Shown here: positions 45,529 through 53,127 of the stretch, piece by piece | How the letters are laid out: every line of letters starts with the position of its first letter | Position numbering within the stretch: the stretch's first letter is position 1 | Assembly (NCBI RefSeq): GCF_001675285.1 | Contig: NZ_LSGQ01000030.1 | Coordinates: forward strand, 1 to 64,000 | Direction of reading: 5' to 3' | DNA length: 64,000 nt | DNA from: Elizabethkingia miricola | GTDB taxonomy: Bacteria; Bacteroidota; Bacteroidia; Flavobacteriales; Weeksellaceae | Program-made: the position numbers and the translations under genes | The notes under the pieces: generated by a model | What the model saw: only the letters and a program-made list of their open reading frames with translations | The model's database searches: none | Told to the model about the DNA's origin: nothing

Positions 45529-45559
45529 CAAAGATACAAACAATATAGATTTTTGCAAA
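45529..45559 (-). promoter_or_regulatory. Promoter of the methionine operon
   Basis: On the minus strand TTTG, 19 bases, then TATCTTTG is a perfect Bacteroidota promoter. The start site would be about 20 bases upstream of the SAM riboswitch. Confidence 0.8.
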
Positions 45560-45581
45560 AAAAAGATAAAAATACTTGTTA

Positions 45582-45645
45582 ATTGCCCATAATAAGTAAT
45601 GGGCAATAAGTAATTCTAAAAGTATTAATCACCTATTGCCCATTA
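45582..45645 (-). terminator. Nested hairpins, probable osmC terminator
   Basis: Three copies of the ATTGCCCAT core (45582-45590 direct, 45599-45607 inverted, 45635-45643 direct) allow two mutually exclusive hairpins. The 12-bp stem TAATGGGCAATA/TATTGCCCATTA is the longer one. On the minus strand a T-rich tract follows. It ends osmC and abuts the methionine promoter. Confidence 0.6.
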
Positions 45646-45668
45646 TTATTTCAATACAAAATGTATTT

Positions 45669-46091
45669 CTATTTTGTTGAAGTTCCGTTTACCAAAACTT
45701 CCCATGTAACTTTAATTTGCGGATCAAGCGATTTAGAAACCGAGCAATATTTTTCAAATGAAAGTTCAGCAGCTCTGTTTGCTTTTTTACCATCAATCTC
45801 TCCTTCCAGTTTGAATATTACATGAATGTTACGGAAAGGCTTAGCATCCTCTACCTGTACACGTACTCCCTCTACATCAGCTGAAAAAGAGGTAATCTCC
45901 TGTCTTTGTTTCTTCAGAATAGAAACCATATCTATACTACTGCATCCTGCCAATGCCATTAGCACCGACTCCATTGGGCTAACTCCCTGTGGATCGTCTT
46001 CAGACGTATTATCTAAAATAATTTTATGCCCTCTCTGATTGGTTAATTCAAACAGATAATTATCATCAATTCTGTTCAGTTCTATTTTCAT
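45669..46091 (-). CDS. OsmC-family peroxidase-like protein
   Basis: This 140-residue OsmC/YhfA-type protein has the conserved GVSPMESVLMALAGCSSIDMV (about 36-56) with one catalytic Cys (about 51) and KYCSVSKSL (second Cys, about 115). Such proteins reduce organic hydroperoxides or bind small ligands. It is divergent from the SDR gene downstream. Confidence 0.88.
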   Translation of the reverse strand: MKIELNRIDDNYLFELTNQRGHKIILDNTSEDDPQGVSPMESVLMALAGCSSIDMVSILKKQRQEITSFSADVEGVRVQVEDAKPFRNIHVIFKLEGEIDGKKANRAAELSFEKYCSVSKSLDPQIKVTWEVLVNGTSTK

Positions 46092-46124
46092 TATTTAAGA
46101 TTTTTTAAAATTCTTTTTGATGAA

Positions 46125-46161
46125 CAAATTTATACATTTGTTATGGTATTTGGTATCCAAA
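46125..46161. promoter_or_regulatory. Back-to-back -7 boxes and a small palindrome between osmC and the SDR gene
   Basis: CAAATTTA (the minus-strand box TAAATTTG) directly abuts TACATTTG (plus strand) at 46125-46140, giving divergent -7 elements. TTTGGTATCCAAA (46149-46161) is a 13-bp palindrome just beyond. Clear -33 boxes are lacking, so an activator may be needed. Confidence 0.4.
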
Positions 46162-46223
46162 TTTTACATACGATCTGTAAAATTGTATCTCAGGCCTCAC
46201 CAACAAACACAAATTATAAAAAT

Positions 46224-47033
46224 ATGGAACAGAAGCTCCAAAATCAAATTGCTATTATTACAGGTGCCAGCAGTGGTATCGGTAGTGGCATCGCCAAATG
46301 TATTGCAGCATCGGGTGCTACAGTTATTATCAATCATTCTTCCCAATCATCTAAGCCCTCTGCTGAAGCAATTTTAAAAGAAATTACTGATGATGGTGGC
46401 TCCGGAATAACTTATCAGTGTGATGTAAGTAAGGAAGAAGAAGTTATAAAAATGTTTCAGGATGTTACCACACAATATGGTACCGTGGATATCCTGATCA
46501 ACAATGCCGGTGTACAGAAAGATGCAAAGTTTACGGAAATGACTCTGCAGCAATGGCAACAGGTTATAGACATCAATCTTACCGGACAGTTTCTTTGTGC
46601 CCGTGAAGCCATCAGAGAGTTTTTAAGAAGAGATATAGATCCTGCAAAATCTGTAGCAAGAGGAAAAATAATCCATATCAGTAGTGTTCACGAAATTATT
46701 CCCTGGGCCGGGCACGCTAATTATGCAGCCAGCAAAGGTGCTATAAGAATGTTGATGCAAACTCTGGCTCAGGAATATGGAGCTGATAAAATACGGGTAA
46801 ACAGCATATGTCCCGGAGCGATTCAGACTCCCATTAACACCAATGCATGGAATACTCCGGAAGCATACAATTCACTGATGAACCTGATACCATACAACAG
46901 AATCGGGAAACCTGAAGATATTGGAAAACTAGCTGTTTTTCTGGCCAGTGATGACTCCGATTATATCACAGGTGCCAGTATTTTTATAGACGGTGGCATG
47001 ACCACTTTTGAAAGCTTTTCAACCGGAGGATAA
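46224..47033 (+). CDS. SDR, glucose 1-dehydrogenase-like
   Basis: This 269-residue SDR starts at the ATG at 46224 (MEQKLQNQIAIITG); the longer frame upstream is an artefact. The motifs ASSGIGSGIA, NNAGVQKD and intact YAASK are visible, with C-terminal FIDGGMT. It resembles glucose-1-dehydrogenase-type SDRs. It lies 99 bp upstream of a large glucosidase in the same direction, so it may oxidise the released glucose (inference). Confidence 0.82.
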   Translation: MEQKLQNQIAIITGASSGIGSGIAKCIAASGATVIINHSSQSSKPSAEAILKEITDDGGSGITYQCDVSKEEEVIKMFQDVTTQYGTVDILINNAGVQKDAKFTEMTLQQWQQVIDINLTGQFLCAREAIREFLRRDIDPAKSVARGKIIHISSVHEIIPWAGHANYAASKGAIRMLMQTLAQEYGADKIRVNSICPGAIQTPINTNAWNTPEAYNSLMNLIPYNRIGKPEDIGKLAVFLASDDSDYITGASIFIDGGMTTFESFSTGG

Positions 47034-47132
47034 CTTTAAGTACAAGTAGGTATTATGAAGTTAGAAAAAGTATTAATAACTTTATAATTAATGACTTGAG
47101 ACTAACTACTATGATGAACTATAAATAAAAAC

Positions 47133-49733
47133 ATGACACAAGAATATAACCGATTAAAAAATCCTGACTGGAAAATATGGGGCCCTTATGTAAGTAACAG
47201 GCAATGGGGAACAGTAAGGGAAGATTATAGTGCAAATGGTGATGCATGGAACTATACGGGACATGACTCGGCTGAAGCATTAACATTCCGCTGGGGAGAA
47301 GAAGGTATTGCAGGAATAAGTGATCAGGATCAAACTTTATGTTTTGCCTTAGGCTTCTGGAATCACCGGGATAAAATGATAAAAGAACGCTTCTTTGGAC
47401 TAAGTAACAGCCAGGGAAACCATGGTGAAGATATAAAAGAACTTTTCTATTATCTGGAAAGCAGCCCCACGCACAGCTACATGAAAATGCTTTACAAGTA
47501 TCCGCAGAATGCCTTCCCTTACGAGGATCTTATAATAACCAACAGGAATAGAGGAAAGGCCGAACGGGAATATGAAATTATAGATACAGGTATTTTTGAT
47601 AACAATGAATATTTTGACATTACAATAGAATATGCTAAAGCCGATATTCATGATATTCTGATTCAAATCACTGTTGAGAACAAAGGACCTAAGGAATCTC
47701 CACTGAGTATTTTTCCGACATTATGGTTTCGGAACACCTGGTGTTGGGGATACGACAATTACAAACCTGAGCTTTCGGTGGATTTTAACGGAATTAAAGT
47801 TGATCACCAGGAAATACTGATTAAAAAGTTATTTACAGAAATACCTTGCGAGAGCATGTTTTGTAATAATGAAAGTAATACAGAAAAGCTTTATAAGTGG
47901 AATGATTCTGAACCTTTTGCCAAAGACGGAATAAACCAGTATATCCTGACAAACAATGCTGCGACTATTAACCCTGAGAAGAAAGGAACAAAGGCAGCTT
48001 TAAAGATTGAAACGTCTTTGCTTCCGGGTGAAAAGAAATCCTGGCGTTTCCGGTTAGGTACCGAACAGGAAAATCCTTTCGCAGATTTTGATCAGATATT
48101 CGGAGACAGAGTAACAGAAAATGAAGACTATTATAACCAGCTTCAGAAAGATGTAACGGATGAGGATAAACGCAGAGTTCAGCGGCAAGCCTTTGCCGGA
48201 TTAATGTGGAACAAGCAGTTCTATCATTACAATGTCTCCAAATGGCTAAAGGGCGATCCTAATGAAATCCATCCACCGGAATCCCGCTACTATATACGGA
48301 ATGAAGACTGGCAAACTCTAAATAATAAAGATATTATTTCCATGCCTGATAAATGGGAATATCCCTGGTATGCAACCTGGGATTTAGCTTTTCATTGTGT
48401 GGGACTAAGTCTTGTAGATTCTTATTTTGCTAAAGAACAGCTTTTACTGCTTACCCGCGAATGGTACATGCACCCCAACGGACAGCTGCCGGCGTATGAA
48501 TGGAATTTCAGTGATGTAAATCCGCCAGTACATGCATGGGCAACTTTCAGGGTATTTAAAATTGATGAAAAGAAACACGGCAAGCCAGATCTGTACTTTC
48601 TGGAATCTGTATTCCAGAAATTGTTATTGAACTTCACCTGGTGGGTTAACCGTAAGGATATGAACGGAAATAACATTTTCGGAGGAGGGTTCCTTGGTCT
48701 GGATAATATTGGTGCTTTCGACCGTAACACGGTATTTCCTAATGGAGAACACCTGGAGCAAGCTGATGGTACGAGCTGGATGGCTATGTTTTCTCTGAAT
48801 ATGCTGCGTATTTCACTGGAATTAGCACTATACAATCCTGTATATGAGGATATGGCCACAAAATTCTTTGAGCACTTCCTGTATATCGCGGAAGCAATGA
48901 ACAGCCTTGGGGATGACAAACAGGGATTGTGGAATGAAGAGGATGGTTTCTTCTATGATGTCTTACAGCTTTCCGACGGAACAAGTTTCGATCTTCGTTT
49001 GCGTAGCATTGTAGGACTTATCCCCATGTTTGCAGTAGAAGTAATTGAACACCACTATCTGGAAAAGCTTCCTAATTTTGCCAAAAGAATGGATTGGGTT
49101 TTATCTCATAAACCTGAACTGGCAGCATTGGTTTCACACTTCGATGTTGAAGGACAGGGACGCAAACATTTGCTGAGTATTTTACGTGGCCATCGTTTGA
49201 AAAAGATCCTGGAAAGAATGGTTGACCCTGAAGAATTTCTGAGTGACTACGGAATCAGGGCACTGTCTAAAGTTTATGAAAAAGAGCCTTTTCAGTTGAA
49301 TGCGGGCGGAAATGATTACACTGTAAAATATCTGCCTGCAGAAAGCGACAGTGATATGTTTGGTGGTAACAGCAACTGGCGCGGCCCAATCTGGTTTCCG
49401 ATAAACTTTCTGATTATAGAAAGTCTGCAGCGCTTTCATTTCTACTTTGGGGATGATTATAAAATCGAATACCCTAAAGGAAGCAATGAAATGCATCATC
49501 TGAATGAAATTGCGGAGGATGTGAGTAAAAGACTTTGCAAAATTTTTCTTCGTGATGAGAACGGAAGAAGAGCTTTTAATGGTGACTATGAAAAATTACA
49601 AAGTGATCCTGAATTCAGGGATTATATTCTTTTTTATGAATATTTCCATGGTGATACCGGGCGTGGCGTAGGTGCATCGCACCAGACTGGCTGGACTGCA
49701 TTAGTTGCTAAATTACTACAGCCAAGAACCTAA
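47133..49733 (+). CDS. GH63-like glucosidase (MGH1 type)
   Basis: This 866-residue cytoplasmic-looking protein (no signal peptide) has the long (alpha/alpha)6-barrel seen in the mannosyl-oligosaccharide-glucosidase-like family: WKIWGPYVSNRQWGTVREDY near the N-terminus, EYPWYATWDLAFHCVGL (about 408-424), LPAYEWNFSDVNPPVHAWA (about 450-468) and NSNWRGPIWFPINFL (about 749-763). Bacterial members cleave alpha-glucosides such as glucosylglycerate or glucosyl-trehalose-type compatible solutes. Its substrate here is unknown. It pairs with the upstream SDR. Confidence 0.82.
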   Translation: MTQEYNRLKNPDWKIWGPYVSNRQWGTVREDYSANGDAWNYTGHDSAEALTFRWGEEGIAGISDQDQTLCFALGFWNHRDKMIKERFFGLSNSQGNHGEDIKELFYYLESSPTHSYMKMLYKYPQNAFPYEDLIITNRNRGKAEREYEIIDTGIFDNNEYFDITIEYAKADIHDILIQITVENKGPKESPLSIFPTLWFRNTWCWGYDNYKPELSVDFNGIKVDHQEILIKKLFTEIPCESMFCNNESNTEKLYKWNDSEPFAKDGINQYILTNNAATINPEKKGTKAALKIETSLLPGEKKSWRFRLGTEQENPFADFDQIFGDRVTENEDYYNQLQKDVTDEDKRRVQRQAFAGLMWNKQFYHYNVSKWLKGDPNEIHPPESRYYIRNEDWQTLNNKDIISMPDKWEYPWYATWDLAFHCVGLSLVDSYFAKEQLLLLTREWYMHPNGQLPAYEWNFSDVNPPVHAWATFRVFKIDEKKHGKPDLYFLESVFQKLLLNFTWWVNRKDMNGNNIFGGGFLGLDNIGAFDRNTVFPNGEHLEQADGTSWMAMFSLNMLRISLELALYNPVYEDMATKFFEHFLYIAEAMNSLGDDKQGLWNEEDGFFYDVLQLSDGTSFDLRLRSIVGLIPMFAVEVIEHHYLEKLPNFAKRMDWVLSHKPELAALVSHFDVEGQGRKHLLSILRGHRLKKILERMVDPEEFLSDYGIRALSKVYEKEPFQLNAGGNDYTVKYLPAESDSDMFGGNSNWRGPIWFPINFLIIESLQRFHFYFGDDYKIEYPKGSNEMHHLNEIAEDVSKRLCKIFLRDENGRRAFNGDYEKLQSDPEFRDYILFYEYFHGDTGRGVGASHQTGWTALVAKLLQPRT

Positions 49734-49751
49734 CAAATCAACTTATTATAA

Positions 49752-51506
49752 TTATAACTGCAGGTTTTGTATAAAAGCCTGCAGATCTTCTTCTTTTCCC
49801 AAACCTATTTTCTGTTTTAGTCTGTATTTAGTCATTCTAACTGTTTTAGGATCTGCTTTCAGAGCACTCGCAATCTGCAGGTTATCCATGTTCAGATAAA
49901 TATAAGCTGCATATCTAAGATCCTGATTTGTCAGTTTACTTTTAGACACTTCATTCAAACGCTTGAAGAAATTAGGATGAACTTCCTGCACAATGTTTTG
50001 TATTGCACTAAAGTTGGTATCAGAAGATTGCTCTTCCTTCAGAATACGATCCAGATTAAAATCTTTTATGTCTTTGGCCTTTTCCTTCAACTCATTGATG
50101 AAAGTATTTTTCTGGTTCAGTTGAAGAGACGTTGCCAATGCCTGCTTCTGCAGCTGCTCCTGTTGTATCGCCCACAACTCCTGCTCTGCTTTCATACGGG
50201 CTTTTTCTTCCTGCTCAAGCTGTAAAAGAAGTTCTGATTCATTTCTTTCGGCTACCAGCAGGTTTTGTTTATATCTAAGGGTATAAATCAGAAATATTAT
50301 AGTAGCTATAGAAAGGAGAATAATTCCCAGATAAAGAAATTTCCGTTTATTAAATATTTTATTCTTTTCCTCCAGTTGCTTTATCTGTTGATTCTTCTGT
50401 TGTGCCTGATAAAATACGTCCAGTGTTTTGGCCGTATTATGAGACTGTTCCTCACTGTAATGTTTAATCAGATTTTTGGCATCCCGTTCATAAACAAGGG
50501 CTTTTTCCGGCTGACCTATCTTTTCATGCAGTCGTGAAAGATTTTCAAGGATCTCCATTTTATCACTCAGAAATATTTCCTTGTCATTCTTTGACAAAGA
50601 ATAAGCTTTTAAATAATACTCTTTTGCCAGTTCATTTTTTCCCATTGCCTCATATACATAGCCAATATTATTGTAGGCAAATGTTGTAAACTGCTCAAAA
50701 TTGTCATCGTCTTTATTCAGTGATAGTACCTTATTGTACAATTCCAGGCATTTATTATAATCTACAGGTTTCACAGTATTAACCATTACACCATAATTCA
50801 GATAATAAGCAATCAACGACCTTTTCTGGGCAGCTGGTTCTTTTATCAGCAAAGCATATTGGTAAGATTTCTGATAACTTTCCTGTGCAGAAGCAAGAAA
50901 TTTCTTTTCGTTCGATAACTCATATCTCTTCCGGTAATAATATCCAAGGTTATTATAAGTAGAGTTGATTAATAAATTATTTTTAGATTTTAATGCATAT
51001 TGATTCGCTTTGGTATAGTCTTCTTCACCATACTTATTGAGCATTTTTTTGGTGGAGTAATTATATTTAAGAAAATACAATGTGGCAAGAATGAAATTCT
51101 CATTGGGATATTTGCTAAAAGTAATGATGCTTTCATTAACTGATTTTACAAATAACTCGTCCTTATCTAGCTTCTGATAATATTTAGCATAGCCCTGATC
51201 GACATAAGCTTTGTCTATAGGATCCTTCGTTTTTGAAGCTATATCTTGAGCTTTTTCCAAAGCCTCTGTTCTTTTCACCACATCTTTTAGTAAAGCATAG
51301 TAGTCTGCCAAATAAACATAACCAATAACTTTTCTGGAGTCATTATCCGATTTTAAGAACTCTGATTCTATAACTTCTTTTGCCTTGGCTTTCTCATTAC
51401 CATATAAAAGGGTATAAACAAGTTGTTGATTAACATCCTTATCACTTTGGGCAAAATATAAGCAGGACATTAATAATAAAATAACAGATAATACAACTTT
51501 ATTCAT
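49752..51506 (-). CDS. TPR-LuxR-type transcriptional regulator
   Basis: This 584-residue protein starts at the ATG at 51506 (MNKVVLSVILLLMSCLYFAQ, a signal/lipobox region); the longer frame is unlikely. A periplasmic TPR array occupies about 25-380, one transmembrane helix about 393-415 (FLYLGIILLSIATIIFLIYT), then a coiled coil (about 420-490). The C-terminal LuxR-like helix-turn-helix (LTNQDLRYAAYIYLNMDNLQ then IASALKADPKTVRMTKYRLK) completes it. This is a Bacteroidota one-component membrane regulator. It is encoded just beyond the small-peptide locus and could control it. Confidence 0.85.
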   Translation of the reverse strand: MNKVVLSVILLLMSCLYFAQSDKDVNQQLVYTLLYGNEKAKAKEVIESEFLKSDNDSRKVIGYVYLADYYALLKDVVKRTEALEKAQDIASKTKDPIDKAYVDQGYAKYYQKLDKDELFVKSVNESIITFSKYPNENFILATLYFLKYNYSTKKMLNKYGEEDYTKANQYALKSKNNLLINSTYNNLGYYYRKRYELSNEKKFLASAQESYQKSYQYALLIKEPAAQKRSLIAYYLNYGVMVNTVKPVDYNKCLELYNKVLSLNKDDDNFEQFTTFAYNNIGYVYEAMGKNELAKEYYLKAYSLSKNDKEIFLSDKMEILENLSRLHEKIGQPEKALVYERDAKNLIKHYSEEQSHNTAKTLDVFYQAQQKNQQIKQLEEKNKIFNKRKFLYLGIILLSIATIIFLIYTLRYKQNLLVAERNESELLLQLEQEEKARMKAEQELWAIQQEQLQKQALATSLQLNQKNTFINELKEKAKDIKDFNLDRILKEEQSSDTNFSAIQNIVQEVHPNFFKRLNEVSKSKLTNQDLRYAAYIYLNMDNLQIASALKADPKTVRMTKYRLKQKIGLGKEEDLQAFIQNLQL

Positions 51507-51632
51507 TTTTTGCAAACTCATAAAACCTTTATATACAAAAATACATATATATAAACATATAATAATTAGGTTTTTACAAAAAAATGTAGACATTTTGTAT
51601 ACGTGAAAAAAAAATTATGTAGGCGCATTGTA

Positions 51633-51722
51633 ATGCAGAGAAACGCAACCATTAAAAAAAATAACAGGAAATTTGTAGTCAGAAACATACATGATAAAAA
51701 GAAACAAAAACACACTAGTTGA
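51633..51722 (+). CDS. Possible 29-residue basic peptide before a hairpin
   Basis: A short plus-strand frame (ATG at 51633, stop TGA at 51720) encodes a Lys/Arg-rich peptide beginning MQRNATIKKNNRKF. It is followed by a hairpin (AGAATGG/CCATTCT) with a T run. It may be a tiny gene or a small terminated RNA; no promoter is certain. Confidence 0.25.
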   Translation: MQRNATIKKNNRKFVVRNIHDKKKQKHTS

Positions 51723-51725
51723 AAG

Positions 51726-51757
51726 AGAATGGACATTGTTGCCCATTCTTTTTCTTT
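51726..51757 (+). terminator. Hairpin followed by T-rich tract
   Basis: AGAATGG and CCATTCT pair around about ten bases and are followed by TTTTCTTTTT on the plus strand. It would end any transcript that crosses 51633-51722. Confidence 0.55.
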
Positions 51758-51807
51758 TTACATACAAGTATTAAGAGAGCAATGTATTTATAAGAATATA
51801 TAAATAA

Positions 51808-51942
51808 TTAATTCGCATTTAAAGCAACATCTTTTCCATATAAATAAGCCACATATAATATAACAATTAATAGAATTGCAAATTCAATAAGGTTTTTATT
51901 GGTGTAACAAAGTGTTCTTTTTTTTGTTTTTCTAATAATCAT
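51808..51942 (-). CDS. Small membrane peptide, 44 residues (peptide 6)
   Basis: The start is the ATG at 51942 (MIIRKTKKRTLCYTNKN); a single hydrophobic helix follows (FAILLIVILYVAYLY), with tail GKDVALNAN. The helix-then-GK tail resembles the other peptides of the locus. Its ATG lies inside the 3' end of peptide 5, an operon-like overlap. Too short for family assignment. Confidence 0.5.
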   Translation of the reverse strand: MIIRKTKKRTLCYTNKNLIEFAILLIVILYVAYLYGKDVALNAN

Positions 51943-52065
51943 TTTTCTTAATTTTATGACTATCTTTTTTCTCTTTCAGCTGCAGCTTTATCAGGTTATT
52001 TTCCTTTTTCAAAATTAGAATGCAAATACACAAAATAACTAATAAAAAAGCCAGATAAATTTCAT
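51932..52065 (-). pseudogene. Small membrane peptide interrupted by a frameshift (peptide 5)
   Basis: From the ATG at 52065 the frame (MKFIWLF...) stops after eight codons, just past a run of six T. One extra T would give a 44-residue peptide with a hydrophobic helix (LFLLVILCICILIL) and a Lys-rich tail ending KIKKNDY, whose stop overlaps the next start. It is either a decayed gene, a homopolymer sequencing error, or a site of slippage. Confidence 0.4.
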
Positions 52066-52163
52066 ATTTATGTTTTTTTAGTATGTGAAGTATTTTTGAC
52101 TTTAAAACAAATCTACTCTAGTAACTGGAACAGATTTTAATTTTATTAAAGTTATAGAAAGAT

Positions 52164-52334
52164 TTATAAACCGTAAAATCTCCCTACCTTCCATCCGATT
52201 CTAAAAAGAATGAATGCAATCAAAGTAATTGCTAAAACAGACATTGCTAAATTATCATTAAAGCTCTTGTCTATTTTATTCAAAAAGGATTGAATGCTAA
52301 TATTAGGTAACTTAGGATGCAGATTCTTTTTCAT
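52164..52334 (-). CDS. Small membrane peptide, 56 residues (peptide 4)
   Basis: The intact frame from the ATG at 52334 starts MKKNLHPKLPNISIQ. One hydrophobic helix (AMSVLAITLIAFILF) is followed by RIGWKVGRFYGL, which resembles the G-K-x-x-G-K tails of peptides 1 and 3. No double-glycine leader is visible. I do not recognise a family. Confidence 0.5.
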   Translation of the reverse strand: MKKNLHPKLPNISIQSFLNKIDKSFNDNLAMSVLAITLIAFILFRIGWKVGRFYGL

Positions 52335-52373
52335 ATTTTTCTATAATATACGAAATTAAGTATAATTGAAAGC

Positions 52374-52520
52374 CTAGTTAACCAAATAATAGATAGCTTT
52401 ACCAATAACTTTACCACTGAAATACACAAAAATTATTAACGTAACCGAAGCAACTATAATTTCCGACTTGATATTCATTTTCATATTTTTAATTTTATTT
52501 TTTGTCATTTCTCTTTCCAT
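52374..52520 (-). CDS. Small membrane peptide, about 48 residues (peptide 3)
   Basis: The start at 52520 follows the peptide 2 stop by four bases; other ATGs in frame are possible. One hydrophobic helix (IIVASVTLIIFVYF) is followed by SGKVIGKAIYYLVN. This C-terminus closely resembles peptide 1 (GSKEVGKAAYLLTH), so the two are probable paralogues. Where peptide 1 has Gly-Gly this one has Ser-Glu. Confidence 0.5.
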   Translation of the reverse strand: MEREMTKNKIKNMKMNIKSEIIVASVTLIIFVYFSGKVIGKAIYYLVN

Positions 52521-52524
52521 TTCT

Positions 52525-52623
52525 TTATATCCCATACAAAGACTTAGCATAAAGCAAAAGATCTCCGCCATTAGTATTTTCCTGCTCTTCGTAAGATAAT
52601 TCTTTTAATTTTATAATCTTCAA
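52525..52623 (-). CDS. Double-glycine leader peptide, 32 residues (peptide 2)
   Basis: The TTG start at 52623 immediately follows the peptide 1 stop. The sequence KLKELSYEEQENTNGG is a near-ideal double-glycine leader (L-x-x-L-S-x-E-E then GG), followed by a 12-residue core DLLLYAKSLYGI. Such leaders are cut by C39 peptidase-ABC exporters. The 12-residue core is very short for a bacteriocin; a signalling peptide is an alternative. No exporter gene is seen in the window. Confidence 0.55.
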   Translation of the reverse strand: MKIIKLKELSYEEQENTNGGDLLLYAKSLYGI

Positions 52624-52787
52624 TTAATGAGTTAATAAATAAGCAGCTTTACCGACTTCTTTACTTCCATAATAAGTTGCGCTTGTTATCGCAATTATAC
52701 TTAAAACTACAAGTAATATTCCCCCTTTATGTTTTTTTTCATTTCCTGAGTATTAAACCCAACTAGATTTAAATTTTGTAAATTCAT
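52624..52787 (-). pseudogene. Double-glycine peptide interrupted at an A8 tract (peptide 1)
   Basis: From the ATG at 52787 the frame (MNLQNLNLVGFNTQEM) passes a run of eight A and stops after 26 residues. One extra A would join it to HKGG, then the hydrophobic helix ILLVVLSIIAITSATYY and tail GSKEVGKAAYLLTH, giving 54 residues with a double-glycine leader. Possible causes are gene decay, homopolymer miscall or transcriptional slippage. Both the leader and the mature part look conserved in style, so decay is recent if real. Confidence 0.5.
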
Positions 52788-52866
52788 CTTTTCAATTTTT
52801 AAAATTTGTATTAATCTTTGTCATATTATAATCCCTGACATTGGTTTTACAGATCTGTTATAAAAA

Positions 52867-52898
52867 CAAATATGACCCTGATTAATATTATGAGCAAA
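52867..52898 (-). promoter_or_regulatory. Candidate promoter of the small-peptide operon
   Basis: On the minus strand TTTG, 20 bases, then CATATTTG matches the Bacteroidota promoter with one mismatch. Transcription would start about 75 bases upstream of peptide 1. Confidence 0.5.
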
Positions 52899-53127
52899 TG
52901 AAGCTTGTCCTTATTCTTTAAATTTTGACAGATTACATTATAAAAGCACTAAAATGAAAGTAAATGAAATAAGAATCGTAATAAAAAGGATACAGTATTG
53001 TCTATGAATATTTAAGACTTAATATAAAATTATAGCATTATCTCTTTCCTGAAAGTTTAAAAACCTGAGGAGATAAAAAAATTAAAAAACAATCATTTTA
53101 AATTGAAGAAACGAAATGACGATTATC
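52899..53127. other. AT-rich gap between MutS-like gene and peptide operon
   Basis: Apart from the promoter just inside it, I see no coding frame, convincing terminator or repeat here. The end of the MutS-like transcript is not marked by a strong hairpin. Confidence 0.4.

Noticed and set aside
49758-49784. CTGCAGG/CCTGCAG inverted repeat as terminator of the glucosidase gene
   Set aside because: It lies within the coding end of the TPR regulator and lacks a T run, so it is not a convincing terminator.
52521-52571. Longer 65-residue form of peptide 3
   Set aside because: Its first 17 codons overlap peptide 2 in another frame, and peptide 2's leader motif is much more convincing; the later ATG is preferred.
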